From Pseudomonadota bacterium (GTDB lineage: Bacteria; Pseudomonadota; Alphaproteobacteria; Rhodospirillales; Magnetospirillaceae): a stretch of 64,000 bases of DNA. The DNA lies in the NCBI GenBank assembly GCA_021793155.1, contig JAJYTF010000024.1, positions 1 to 64,000 on the forward strand. The letters are read 5' to 3'. A program made the position numbers and the translations under genes. The notes beneath the pieces were generated by a model that was not told where the DNA came from, did no database searches, and was given only the letters and a program-made list of their open reading frames with translations. This document shows positions 23,421 to 32,059 of this stretch, piece by piece. The first letter of the stretch is position 1. The number at the start of each line of letters is the position of its first letter.

Positions 23421-24719
23421 TCAGAACCCGGCGGCGATGAACACCCACATGGCGTTGGTGTTGGCCAGCCTGCCGGGGCCGGTGGTGGTATCGGCAAAGC
23501 CGCTGGTGCCGGCGTGGTACTTGGCGTATTCGGCGCCGCCCTGCCAATGCGAGGAGAAGGGATAGGTCCAGGAGAAATCCCACTCGTGGCCCAGGTCGCG
23601 GTCCAGGTAATCGGACCGGAAGCTGTAATAGCGGGCGAGCAGGTTGGTGCCGAACAGCGTGGTGCCGCCGGTGACATAGGTGCTGCGCAGGCCTTCCTTC
23701 GGCGTGGTCAGGAACATTTCTGCCCAGCCGTTGAAGGCGTGCTTGGTCGCCAGCGGCGTCTGGAAGCCATAGAGCCCGTTGTTGGAGCCCATCACCATGT
23801 AGTCGCCACCCAGGTAGTAGTCGCCCCAGTGCAGCTTGCCGCCACCATGGGCGTAAAGCGCGTCGATGGCGCTGCTGCCCCCGTCATAGGCGGACTGCTT
23901 GGCCATTTCGCCGACATAGTCGATGCCGAAGGCGCCGGCCATGTCCACTTTGCCGTGCAGGCGGCCGCCATAGGTTGCGCTGTTGCAGGCCTGGGGAGTG
24001 GTGGCGGAGTAGCAGGCGGCGGCACCGGGAACGATGCTGTTGATGGCGCTCTCGTTGCCGTACCAATAGCCGAAGGCGTCGATCTGCAGTTCCTTGAACC
24101 TGGTCCAGCTGGCCTCCGCCAGATAGGTCTGTTGCGACACCTCCTGATTGAGGATGTCTTTGAGGCCGAACATGTAGGCGCCGAACAGCTTCACGTCGGG
24201 CAGGCCCTGGTTGACCAGGCTGACCGCGTCGAAGGTTTGCATGTTCTGACGGAAATCGACGTTGCCGACGAACCGCTCGTCGTCCAGCTTGATGATCTGC
24301 CGGCCGGCGACGATTCGGCTGCCGGCCAGCCCTTCATAGCTGACATAGGCCTGGTTGACGTTCACCGCTTCGGGATCGAGGATGTTGGCGCGGCTGGCAT
24401 GGACGTTGATCCCCGGGGTGTTGAAATGGTCGGTATCGGCCACGGCGACGTCAATGAATTGCAGCGTCGCGCCGAAGCCCTCGATCGGCTTGGTGCTGTA
24501 GCCCAGCATGGTCCGCACCGTCGCCGCCTGCGCCTCGGCCTTGCCGTCCTGCTGCACCACTTCGAATCGTGGCCGCACCTGCAGGCTGGGTGTTCCTTGG
24601 GTGATCGCCGAACCCAGCGTGTCGATCAAGGTCGCATCATCCGCCGACGCCACCCCCGGCGTGCTGATGGCGATGACGGCGGCAATGAAGGCCAACCGGC
24701 GTTTTGTATCGGTAGTCAT
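23421..24719 (-). CDS. Outer-membrane beta-barrel porin (alginate-export-like)
   Basis: A 432-aa protein with an N-terminal signal peptide (cleavage near GVASADD) and an alternating, aromatic-rich beta-barrel pattern ending in WVFIAAGF, the terminal Phe needed for Bam insertion. Early residues (PSLQVRPRFEVVQQDG) and the later NQAYVSYEG, AGRQIIKLDDERFVG resemble alginate_exp-type porins found beside anaerobic respiratory genes. The substrate is unknown; nitrate or nitrite passage is only a guess from context. The start at 24719 has GGAG about ten bases upstream. A composite RegA/Fnr element lies 156 bp upstream but in the orientation away from this gene. Confidence 0.72.
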   Translation of the reverse strand: MTTDTKRRLAFIAAVIAISTPGVASADDATLIDTLGSAITQGTPSLQVRPRFEVVQQDGKAEAQAATVRTMLGYSTKPIEGFGATLQFIDVAVADTDHFNTPGINVHASRANILDPEAVNVNQAYVSYEGLAGSRIVAGRQIIKLDDERFVGNVDFRQNMQTFDAVSLVNQGLPDVKLFGAYMFGLKDILNQEVSQQTYLAEASWTRFKELQIDAFGYWYGNESAINSIVPGAAACYSATTPQACNSATYGGRLHGKVDMAGAFGIDYVGEMAKQSAYDGGSSAIDALYAHGGGKLHWGDYYLGGDYMVMGSNNGLYGFQTPLATKHAFNGWAEMFLTTPKEGLRSTYVTGGTTLFGTNLLARYYSFRSDYLDRDLGHEWDFSWTYPFSSHWQGGAEYAKYHAGTSGFADTTTGPGRLANTNAMWVFIAAGF

Positions 24720-24874
24720 GGTGTCTCGCTCCAACCGCGTGAATACAGAAAAGGCGGTCGGGGATGTGGTAGTCCCCTCGCAGACGCGGAGATGTCCGCA
24801 TCGCGCCCCAGTTCGCGGGTATTACTGTTGCAGGCTGTTGCGGCGGTGTCACCACAAAGTAAAAACTGAGATAT

Positions 24875-24907
24875 GCGTCAGAATGACGCAGGGATGACTT
24901 TAGTCAA
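24875..24907 (+). promoter_or_regulatory. Composite RegA + Fnr-type element, copy 1
   Basis: GCGTC-AGAAT-GACGC (24875-24889) fits the RegA/PrrA consensus GCGNC-N5-GNCGC. Thirteen bases later comes GTCAA (24903-24907) within ATGAC-TTTA-GTCAA. A perfect -10 TATAAT lies at 24925-24930. The arrangement points right, toward no known gene (see findings), although the palindromes could also serve the porin on the left. The rest of 24735-25048 holds only a GGCGGCA/TGCCGCC hairpin at about 25010-25028. Confidence 0.6.
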
Positions 24908-25048
24908 ATGGAATGCTGACAAATTATAATCGCATTGTTATGGGGGTGGTGCTCATTGTATTATAAATGTTGTTTGGCAGTCCTGACGACTGGCCGGAAT
25001 CGGTCCGGCGGCGGCATTGGTTGCCGCCACCGATGCTTCGGTTAAATT

Positions 25049-27058
25049 TCACCCGAACAATAATCCCTGCCAATAACCGACAAGGACGAGAAGCAAAAGG
25101 ATCAGTCCCGCGGCGATCAGGACCGCGCCCAGGGCCTGGGCCGCCCGCGTCGCCCCTGCGGTGGGCGGATCGACCAGGTATTTCTCCAGTTCACCGGCTT
25201 CCACCATCCGCTTGTATTCGACGCCGCGCTCTTCGATGAATTCGTCGAGACGCACGGTGCCGGTGAACATGACCAGATCCTGCGGCAGCTTGGTCGGCCG
25301 GAAATGGCAGTTGAAATAGTGGACGGAGAACAGGAAAACCGCCGCCAGGAAGGCTTCTTCGCCGTGGATGATGGTGGCTACGTTGAACCACCAACCGGGC
25401 AGAAACCGCGCCGAGACTTCCGGAGACCACAGGCTGATACCGGAAAGACCGATCACCGCCATGCCCCAGAAGGGCGCCCAGTAATCGAATTTCTCCCAGT
25501 AGGTCCAGTGATCGAAGGTCGGTCGCCGCCCCTTGCCGGAGAACCACCGCGCCATCGCCCAGAAATCGCGAAAGTCCTGCCAGTTGGGCATGAGCGAAAG
25601 GGGGCCGAACCAGCGGAACGTCTTTCGTTCGAGGACGAGGGTATTGAACAAGGCGTAGAGGAGATGGCCGAAGAAAATGATTCCGAAGGTGGCGGCGCAG
25701 GTTCGATGGATGATCGCTTCGACTTTCGGACCGCCAAGCATTTTCATGACCGTCGGCGCCCACACGCTGTCGGCGTAGAGGAGGGTCGTGCCGGTCAGCA
25801 CCAGCCCCATGACCGCCAACGCCAGGATCAGATGGACGGCCCGCCACAAAGCCGGGAAGCGCCGGACATGCTTCCCTTGATGGGCGGGGGCAATCGGCGG
25901 CACCTCCACCGGCCGTCCGCTGCCATCGACCAGCAGATGGTGAATGCCGGCCTTCTTGTCTTGCCATTCCCGGTAAAACCAGGCGGCGGAATGGGTCCAG
26001 AAGAAGGCAAAGACACCCGCCACCAGCAGAATCATGAACTTCGAGGCAATCCACATGGACGGGAATTTCTTGAAGTCATGGGTATCGCCATGGGGGTGGA
26101 ATCCCAGGAAGCCGGCGCTGGCAGTCTTGTGGCACTGCCGGCAGGCCTCGATGCGATGGTCGGGTGCGGTCTTCGCTCCGGGGTCGTCCACCTTCCGGGT
26201 GGAATGGTTCTCGTGGCAGTCGAAGCATTTGGCGACATGGGCATAGCCGAGCGCCGCCACCTGGCCATGATAGGTGGCGCGATAGGTCTTGTATTCGTTG
26301 CCGTGGCAATTGCCGCAATTCCGGGTGATCAACAGCTTGGCGGGGTCGGCCTTGGGGTCGGAAACGCGATGGGCGGTATGGCAGTCGGCGCAGGTGGCGG
26401 CCTTGTCGTTGCCGAATCGCATGACGGCCACAGCGTGCACCGACAGGTCGTACTGGCTCTTTTCCTTCGCATGGCACCGTCCGCAGGTTTCGGGCGAGGC
26501 CAGGCGGAAGGCCTTGCCGGCATCGCTGTTCACCGGGAAAACGTAATGGGCGCTGTTGTGGCAGTCGGTGCAGGTGGCGTTGGGTTCGGCCGCGTTGTCC
26601 TTGCGCGGCTGGGCGTGGATCGAGGCGAGATAGTCGTTCTCCTGCTGCACCACATGGCCGATCTGCGCCTTGGCGCCCGACGAGCCCTCGGCCTTCTTCA
26701 GCGTGTCGGCATGACAGGTAACGCAATCCACGCTGCGGCTGATGCCAGTGCGGTGCGGGATTTCTCCGATATCGGTGTGGCAAGCGACGCAGCGCTGCCG
26801 GCCATGGGCGCTGGCGGCGAAGCCCTGCACGTCCAGGGACAGGTGGCGTTTCGGGGCGTCCCCCGAATCCCCCTTGGGGACGGCGAAGCCGTCCACTCCG
26901 TGACAGCCGAGGCAGACGTCATTGGTCGTCTCCTTGGTGACCGTCACCGGCGTCAGGGCGCCGTCGGCGCTTCCAGGCTCGGCCCGGGCTTCTGGCGCGG
27001 GGGCCAGTGCCAGCAAGGCGGCCGCTAGTAAAAAGGTGCGGATCGTGCGACTGAACAT
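25049..27058 (-). CDS. Nine-haem cytochrome c fused to membrane cytochrome b
   Basis: A 669-aa protein. A signal peptide (to about residue 27, ARAEP) is followed by a periplasmic part with nine CxxCH motifs: CLGCH, CVACH, CVTCH, CTDCH, CGRCH, CADCH, CGNCH, CFDCH and CRQCH. Then come about six TM helices with His residues placed as in cytochrome b/b561-type subunits (WRAVHLIL, FGHLLYALF, IIHGEEAF, SVHYFNCHF). This layout should carry electrons between the membrane quinone pool and a periplasmic partner. The partner is almost certainly the octahaem protein encoded 69 bp upstream in the same operon. The start at 27058 is chosen because it gives a clean signal peptide. I know of no named family with exactly this fusion. 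Confidence 0.8.
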   Translation of the reverse strand: MFSRTIRTFLLAAALLALAPAPEARAEPGSADGALTPVTVTKETTNDVCLGCHGVDGFAVPKGDSGDAPKRHLSLDVQGFAASAHGRQRCVACHTDIGEIPHRTGISRSVDCVTCHADTLKKAEGSSGAKAQIGHVVQQENDYLASIHAQPRKDNAAEPNATCTDCHNSAHYVFPVNSDAGKAFRLASPETCGRCHAKEKSQYDLSVHAVAVMRFGNDKAATCADCHTAHRVSDPKADPAKLLITRNCGNCHGNEYKTYRATYHGQVAALGYAHVAKCFDCHENHSTRKVDDPGAKTAPDHRIEACRQCHKTASAGFLGFHPHGDTHDFKKFPSMWIASKFMILLVAGVFAFFWTHSAAWFYREWQDKKAGIHHLLVDGSGRPVEVPPIAPAHQGKHVRRFPALWRAVHLILALAVMGLVLTGTTLLYADSVWAPTVMKMLGGPKVEAIIHRTCAATFGIIFFGHLLYALFNTLVLERKTFRWFGPLSLMPNWQDFRDFWAMARWFSGKGRRPTFDHWTYWEKFDYWAPFWGMAVIGLSGISLWSPEVSARFLPGWWFNVATIIHGEEAFLAAVFLFSVHYFNCHFRPTKLPQDLVMFTGTVRLDEFIEERGVEYKRMVEAGELEKYLVDPPTAGATRAAQALGAVLIAAGLILLLLVLVGYWQGLLFG

Positions 27059-27127
27059 CTCGGCGTCGTCCCTGTTCTTGGGAAAGCTCGGAAGGGGGCA
27101 GCGGGAACCGCCGCCCCCTTCCACACC

Positions 27128-28654
27128 TCACTGGTTGGTGAAGGGCTTGATGAAGTCGAGACGCTGCTGGTAATGCTCCTTCCAGCCAGGGGTTGCCTTG
27201 CCGGTGAACCAGGCATGCTCCGGGCGCTGCAGGATTTCATCGATTACCTTCAAGACCGCCTCGCCCTCGGCCTTCTTGCCATCGGCGATGGCCTTCCGGG
27301 CAATCTCCTGGGCTTCGGGGATGACGCCGGTGTAGAACTGTTCGGCGACCTCGAAGAAGCCGTGCCACTGGACATAGTCCGGGCCCTGCATGGCGGCGCC
27401 GTGGCGTGCCCTGCGGCCTTCATGGTGCCACAGATAGAACCAGGTCCACTTGATCTTGGCGTCGAACTCGGTCTTGGTGAGCAGGCCGTTATCGTAAAGG
27501 GCCTTCATGATCGCCGTGCCTGGCTTGGCGAACTTCTCGTCGTAGGTGTTCACCACCGAGTCGAACTGGGTGTACCAGTTGGTGACGAAATTCTTTTCAT
27601 GACAGGCGTTGCACACCTCCTGCATGTCGGCGCGCCGCTCGGCCCACGGCTTGACCTGCTTGCCGGCCTTGATGGCGGCCGCGTCGATCCTGGCGGAAAT
27701 CGGCGGACGCAGATTCCACGAGATGCGGGCACCGATGTCGTGGGTGATGGGCAACGTCGCCGTCGCAGACATGTGGCAGGTGGCGCAGGTCGGCGCGGCG
27801 CTGTAGTCCTGACCGACAATCCATTTCGGCGAGTTCAGGTTCATCTTGTCGAGGTTGGCACGATAGGCAATGCCGTGTTTGGATTCCTCATAGATCTCCT
27901 TCTGCGGGTGATCGGGCCCCAGATGGCACTTGCTGCAGGTCTCGGGCTGCCGGGCCTGGGCGCGCGAGAAGGTGTGCCGCTGGTGGCAAGCCGTGCACGA
28001 GCCCTTGCTGCCGTCGGGGTTAAGTCGTCCGATGCCGGTATTCGGCCAGGTTGCCGGGTCGAATTTGCCGTTGGCCAGAACCTTGACCGGCGAACCGTGG
28101 CATTGCCAGCAGCCGGATACCGCCGCGGCCGACTCGCCGTTGGTCGACATCGGGCCGGAAATCGAGCCCTCGATCACCTCGCCCAGCGTATTGTCGAGAG
28201 AACCGATGATCATGCCGGCCGTCGCGTGATGCGACTTGTCGAACTCGGCGACTTCCTGCTTGTGGCACTGGGCACAGTCCTTGGGCGAGACCAGCACCGT
28301 AATCAGAAAATCCTTATGGCGGATGGCCGCCGGATTCTTGGCATCCGCCTTGTGGCATTCATAGCAGCCGACATTGGCGCCGTAATGTTTGGATTGTCCC
28401 CATTGCTCGTAGAGTCCCGGATTTTCCTTGGCGTGGCAGGAGACGCAGATGGCGCTTTCCTTGCTCAGAGCGTTGAAAGTCCGCGGCGGCGGGGCCTGCG
28501 GCTCCGCCGGCCGTGATGCCGATGTCGAGTCGATAGTCGTCTTTCCGGCCCCCGGCGCAGGATCGGCGGCTTCGGCAGCCGCGCCCGGTGCGAGACAGCC
28601 GAGCAACAGGCCAGCAGTCACGAGAAGTGCTGGCAACAATCGCAAGTCTAGCAT
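27128..28654 (-). CDS. Octahaem cytochrome c, hydroxylamine oxidoreductase (HAO)-like
   Basis: A 508-aa exported protein with exactly eight CxxCH motifs (CVSCH at residue 70, then CYECH, CAQCH, CWQCH, CTACH, CSKCH, CATCH, CNACH) and the HAO-type C-terminal region HHEGRRARHGAAM followed by GPDYVQWHGFFEV. HAO-family enzymes oxidise hydroxylamine or, in reductive members, reduce nitrite or hydroxylamine. The N-terminus ends LLLGC, so it may be a lipoprotein or be cleaved near AAAEA. ATG 28654 has GGGGGA upstream. It leads the operon with the nine-haem/cytochrome b gene and is preceded by a composite RegA/Fnr promoter. Whether it carries the P460 cross-link Tyr, and so oxidises or reduces, cannot be settled here. 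Confidence 0.82.
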   Translation of the reverse strand: MLDLRLLPALLVTAGLLLGCLAPGAAAEAADPAPGAGKTTIDSTSASRPAEPQAPPPRTFNALSKESAICVSCHAKENPGLYEQWGQSKHYGANVGCYECHKADAKNPAAIRHKDFLITVLVSPKDCAQCHKQEVAEFDKSHHATAGMIIGSLDNTLGEVIEGSISGPMSTNGESAAAVSGCWQCHGSPVKVLANGKFDPATWPNTGIGRLNPDGSKGSCTACHQRHTFSRAQARQPETCSKCHLGPDHPQKEIYEESKHGIAYRANLDKMNLNSPKWIVGQDYSAAPTCATCHMSATATLPITHDIGARISWNLRPPISARIDAAAIKAGKQVKPWAERRADMQEVCNACHEKNFVTNWYTQFDSVVNTYDEKFAKPGTAIMKALYDNGLLTKTEFDAKIKWTWFYLWHHEGRRARHGAAMQGPDYVQWHGFFEVAEQFYTGVIPEAQEIARKAIADGKKAEGEAVLKVIDEILQRPEHAWFTGKATPGWKEHYQQRLDFIKPFTNQ

Positions 28655-28827
28655 GAAGTCCCCCTTGTCAAATTCGATTCCATGCCCAGCGGCGCTGGCA
28701 GCGTGCACGACATCCCCTTCCATCCGCAGCATGGCGGAATGCATCCATGCCAGCGTCGGCAGGACGCGGAGTCGCTACCGCAAAACCTTACTTGGTATAA
28801 GGATATGGGCGGGGCCCGCAGCCGCAC

Positions 28828-28860
28828 TTGACGAAGGCCAACCACGCGACAAATTGTCGC
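28828..28860 (-). promoter_or_regulatory. Composite RegA + Fnr-type element, copy 2 (HAO-like operon)
   Basis: Read on the minus strand: GCGAC-AATTT-GTCGC, 13 bases, GTCAA, within TTGGC-CTTC-GTCAA. The -10-like hexamer CATATC (28807-28802) begins after exactly 20 bases, and the HAO-like start is 174 bases from the near end of the element. The RegA palindrome is perfect. Confidence 0.72.
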
Positions 28861-28918
28861 AGGGCCGAAGTAGGATTTTGTTCCGAGGTCGCCCTGATTC
28901 CCAGAAGCCTCACAGGCC

Positions 28919-28932
28919 TTGACTAACGTCAA
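28919..28932 (+). promoter_or_regulatory. Perfect Fnr/Dnr-type box before the Crp/Fnr gene
   Basis: TTGAC-TAAC-GTCAA is a perfect palindrome. Its centre is about 44 bases before the start point expected from the -10-like TAATAT at 28958-28963, and the coding start is 28986. It suggests activation by an Fnr-family protein, possibly the gene product itself. Confidence 0.65.
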
Positions 28933-28985
28933 GTCGGCGAGCCACGGTAGGCGCGTTTAATATTTTTTTTACGCGGGGTTCACCG

Positions 28986-29735
28986 ATGCCTGGGGTGATC
29001 TCTTATCCGATCGAACACGGCAACCGGGCCTCGGCAGGGCGTACGCTGCGGCCTGACGAGATGGCCCATATTGCCGAACTGCCTTTGTTCGTCGGGTTGG
29101 CGCCCGATCTGCTTGCCATCGCCCTGGCCGAAGCGACGCTGCTGCGTTGCCAATGTTCCGAAATGCTCTTCCACCAGGGCGGCCATCCGCATTTCCTGCA
29201 CGTGGTCGTCGACGGCGAGATCGGTATGTACGGCATTGGCTGCGAAGGTGAAGAGACGGTAGTGGACATCCTCAAGCGCGGGGACATCTTCATCACCGCC
29301 GCCGCGCTCACCGGCCGGCCTTATCTGATGAGTGCCAAGGCCGTGTCCCCGGCGCGGGTCCTGCTGTTGCCGGCCGAACGGCTCCGCCGGGATCTGCAGG
29401 CCGTGCCCGAGTTGGCCATCGCCATCATCTGTGGCTTGGCGACGAACTTCCGCACCATGGTGCGCGAAGTGAAGCAACTGAAACTGAAGACTGCGGCGCA
29501 GCGGCTGGGGATCTATATTTTGTCGCTGACGCCCAGGCGCAGTGGAATGGCGGTTGTCTGGCTGCCGCATAGCAAGAGCCTCATCGCCGCTCGGATCGGC
29601 ATCCGGCCGGAAACTCTGTCACGTACCTTTTGCACGCTGCGTGACCTCGGCGTCCAGGTGTGCGGAGCGAAAATCATCGTCGAGGACGTGGAGTGCCTGA
29701 CCGCTTTCTGCAGTCAGGATGAAGAAATCATGTGA
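28986..29735 (+). CDS. Crp/Fnr-family transcription regulator (Dnr-like)
   Basis: A 249-aa regulator. Residues about 30-140 are a cyclic-nucleotide-binding-type beta-roll (LFHQGGHPHFLHVVVDGEIG), followed by a dimer helix and a winged HTH with recognition helix RPETLSRTF near residue 205. The E-x2-SR pattern there is the one that reads TTGAC half-sites. The N-terminus lacks the spaced four-Cys cluster of oxygen-sensing Fnr, so it is closer to Dnr/NnrR-type nitric-oxide or redox sensors, though the ligand is unknown. A perfect TTGAC-N4-GTCAA box lies before it, and similar half-sites occur in the nearby respiratory promoters. It probably co-controls this region with RegA. Confidence 0.82.
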   Translation: MPGVISYPIEHGNRASAGRTLRPDEMAHIAELPLFVGLAPDLLAIALAEATLLRCQCSEMLFHQGGHPHFLHVVVDGEIGMYGIGCEGEETVVDILKRGDIFITAAALTGRPYLMSAKAVSPARVLLLPAERLRRDLQAVPELAIAIICGLATNFRTMVREVKQLKLKTAAQRLGIYILSLTPRRSGMAVVWLPHSKSLIAARIGIRPETLSRTFCTLRDLGVQVCGAKIIVEDVECLTAFCSQDEEIM

Positions 29736-29758
29736 GAGTCTGGGCGAGCGCAATTTCT

Positions 29759-30298
29759 TCAGGATGGCGCATGTTTATTGAGGATGCGCTGCAAGGTACG
29801 GCGGTGCATTCGCAACCGGCGCGCCGTCTCTGAAATATTCTGGCCGCATTCGGTGAAGACGCGTTGGATGTGTTCCCAGCGGACCCGTTCGGGCGTCATC
29901 GGAGCGGTTGCCGGCTCGGGGATCGCCTCCACCTCCTCGCCGGTCAGCACGCGAAGCAGGTGATCGGCATCGACCGGCTTGGAAAGATAATCGGCCGCGC
30001 CCCATTTTATGGCGCTGACCGCCGACGCAATATTTCCGTATCCGGTCAGCAGGACGATGCGGATGTCGGGTGAGATTTCGCGCAGCAACCTGACCAGTTC
30101 CAGGCCGTTGCCGTCGCCCAGGCGCAAGTCGACCGCGGCGAAGGCCGGAAGGACTGCGCTCGCCTCGGCCACGGCATCGGCGATCGTGCCCACGGCGAGC
30201 ACCGTCAACCCGCGCCGCTGCATGGCCTTGGCCAAGCTCGTGCGGAACGGCTCGTCGTCGTCGACCACCAGCAGGGTCTTGTTCCGTTCGTCTGTCAC
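29759..30298 (-). CDS. regA: Redox response regulator RegA/PrrA/ActR
   Basis: A 179-aa response regulator. The receiver domain has the acidic pocket LLVVDDDEPF, the phospho-acceptor Asp in AAVDLRLGDGNGLELV, the Thr in VLLTGYGN and the Lys in YLSKPVDAD. After a Pro-rich linker (EPATAP), the Fis-type HTH RVRWEHIQRVF through ARRLRMHRRTLQRILNK is almost the invariant RegA recognition region. Partner kinase RegB is at 21911. RegA binds GCGNC-N5-GNCGC sites, four of which occur in this window. It is read toward, and ends 23 bp from, the convergent Crp/Fnr gene. Identification is strong. Confidence 0.94.
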   Translation of the reverse strand: MTDERNKTLLVVDDDEPFRTSLAKAMQRRGLTVLAVGTIADAVAEASAVLPAFAAVDLRLGDGNGLELVRLLREISPDIRIVLLTGYGNIASAVSAIKWGAADYLSKPVDADHLLRVLTGEEVEAIPEPATAPMTPERVRWEHIQRVFTECGQNISETARRLRMHRRTLQRILNKHAPS

Positions 30299-30450
30299 AC
30301 CCCGTTGCCTCCCTCTCCGTGGTCAAGCAGGGTAAGGCACTGTAGCGCCAAGTTCGGCCCTGCCCAAAGGCTCCCGTTGTCGGCTTGGCGGGACGCCTCA
30401 CCGCAAAGCGATCAAATCGATCCCCAGGGGAGAAATCCAGGCTCGGGCAT

Positions 30451-30483
30451 GCGGCATTTTGTCGCAGCCTTTGCCTCCGTCAA
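30451..30483 (+). promoter_or_regulatory. Composite RegA + Fnr-type element, copy 3 (narKGHJI)
   Basis: GCGGC-ATTTT-GTCGC (30451-30465), 13 bases, then GTCAA (30479-30483). The -10-like GATACC (30504-30509) begins after exactly 20 bases, and narK starts at 30617. The RegA palindrome fits the consensus fully; the Fnr-type left half (TTTGC) is degenerate. One arm of an interspersed repeat (CGTCATCCCGGCGAAGG) overlaps the promoter's downstream part near 30508. Confidence 0.7.
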
Positions 30484-30616
30484 CACGCACCGCCAAGCCC
30501 CTCGATACCGTCATCCCGGCGAAGGTTCGCCGCCTGCGCCGCCCATTCCCCCCCCGATCGCCGAACCGGCGCCCACCGGTTGACCGGATGAGAGGATGAG
30601 AAAGAGGAGCACCATC

Positions 30617-32026
30617 ATGCCTGTCGACACTTCCGCCGCGGTGGTCCGCGCTCACGTTCTGACCGAGTGGGTGCCCGAGGATAGCGCCTTCTGGGAGGCG
30701 AAAGGCAAGAGGGTGGCGATGCGCAACCTCTGGATCTCGATGCCGGCGCTGCTGCTGGCCTTCGCCGTCTGGATGGTGTGGAGCGTGGTGGTGGTCAATC
30801 TGCCGAACATCGGCTTCAAGTTCGATACCGACCAGTTGTTCTGGCTGGCATCGATGCCTGGTCTCGCCGGTGCCACCTTGCGCATCTTCTATTCGTTCAT
30901 GGTGCCGGTATTCGGCGGCCGTGCCTGGACGGCTTTTTCGACGGCCTCGCTATTGTTGCCCGCCATCGGAATCGGCATGGCGGTGCAGGATCCGTCGATG
31001 CCCTACTGGGTGTTCCTCGGGCTGGCGTTGCTCTGCGGCTTCGGTGGAGGGAACTTCGCCTCGTCGATGGCGAACATCAGTTTCTTCTTCCCGAAGAGCA
31101 AGAAGGGGATGGCGTTGGGCCTGAATGCCGGCATCGGCAATCTTGGGGTCTCGGTCGTCCAGTTCGTTGTTCCCATCGTCATTGCCGCGTCCGTTTTCGG
31201 AAGCGGCGCAGGGGGCTCGCAGGTCTGGGCGAAAGGTGCGCAAACCAAGGAAATGTGGTTGCAGAACGCGGGCTTCATCTGGGTTCCCTTCATCCTGGTC
31301 TGCACCATTGCCGCCTGGTTCGGCATGAACGACATCGCCAGCGCCAAAGCTTCGTTCAAGGACCAGGCGGTGATCTTCAAGCGCAAGCACAACTGGGTCA
31401 TGTGCTGGCTGTACCTGGGCACCTTCGGCTCGTTCATCGGCTTTTCGGCGGGCTTTCCGCTGCTTACCAAGACCCAGTTTCCCACCATCAATCCGCTGGA
31501 ATATGCGTTTCTCGGACCGCTGGTGGGCTCGCTGGCCCGCGTCGCCGGCGGCTTTCTGGCCGACCGCTTCGGCGGCGGCCGCGTCACCTTCTGGACGTTT
31601 CTGCTGATCATGCTAGCGGTGTCGGGCGTTCTATACTTTCTCGACCACAAGGCGGATCCATCGGCTTTCACCGGGTTCCTTGCCATGTTCCTGGTACTGT
31701 TCGCCGGGACGGGGATCGGCAACGCCTCCACCTTCCAGATGATCCCGGTGATCTTCCTGGCGCTGAAAAGGCGCGAAGCCGCCGGGCGCTACCGCGCCGA
31801 GCCGGTGGTCGCCCAGGAGGCGGCCAAGGAGGCGGCGGCGGTTCTGGGCTTCAGTTCGGCCTTTGCGGCCTATGGCGCGTTCTTCATCCCGCGCAGCTTC
31901 GGCACCTCGATCGCCCTGACCGGCGGTGCCGAGGCGGCCTTCGTCATGTTCATCCTGTTCTACCTTACCTGCCTGGCGACGACCTGGTGGTGGTACACGC
32001 GGAAGAATGCCGAAATAAAATGCTGA
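30617..32026 (+). CDS. narK: Nitrate/nitrite transporter NarK
   Basis: A 469-aa MFS protein of the nitrate/nitrite porter family with about twelve TM helices. Family signatures include CGFGGGNFASSMANISFFFP and the motif ALGLNAGIGNLGVSVVQ in the N-terminal half, and GTGIGNASTFQMIPVIF in the C-terminal half. It imports nitrate and exports nitrite across the inner membrane for NarGHI. ATG 30617 has AGGAG eight bases before it; the frame opens at 30596. It is the first gene of narKGHJI and is followed by narG after 33 bp. RegA and Fnr-type control is suggested by the composite element 134 bp upstream. Confidence 0.94.
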   Translation: MPVDTSAAVVRAHVLTEWVPEDSAFWEAKGKRVAMRNLWISMPALLLAFAVWMVWSVVVVNLPNIGFKFDTDQLFWLASMPGLAGATLRIFYSFMVPVFGGRAWTAFSTASLLLPAIGIGMAVQDPSMPYWVFLGLALLCGFGGGNFASSMANISFFFPKSKKGMALGLNAGIGNLGVSVVQFVVPIVIAASVFGSGAGGSQVWAKGAQTKEMWLQNAGFIWVPFILVCTIAAWFGMNDIASAKASFKDQAVIFKRKHNWVMCWLYLGTFGSFIGFSAGFPLLTKTQFPTINPLEYAFLGPLVGSLARVAGGFLADRFGGGRVTFWTFLLIMLAVSGVLYFLDHKADPSAFTGFLAMFLVLFAGTGIGNASTFQMIPVIFLALKRREAAGRYRAEPVVAQEAAKEAAAVLGFSSAFAAYGAFFIPRSFGTSIALTGGAEAAFVMFILFYLTCLATTWWWYTRKNAEIKC

Positions 32027-32059
32027 TAAACCACAATAATAACCGAGCGTAGGCGTAAC

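Noticed and set aside
23514-24869. 451-aa plus-strand open frame opposite the porin
   Set aside because: The porin strand has signal peptide, barrel pattern and terminal Phe; the opposite frame has none. It also contains the -35/-10 region of other promoters.
25304-28516. Two long plus-strand frames opposite the cytochrome genes
   Set aside because: The minus strand carries 17 ordered CxxCH motifs, so the plus frames are shadows.
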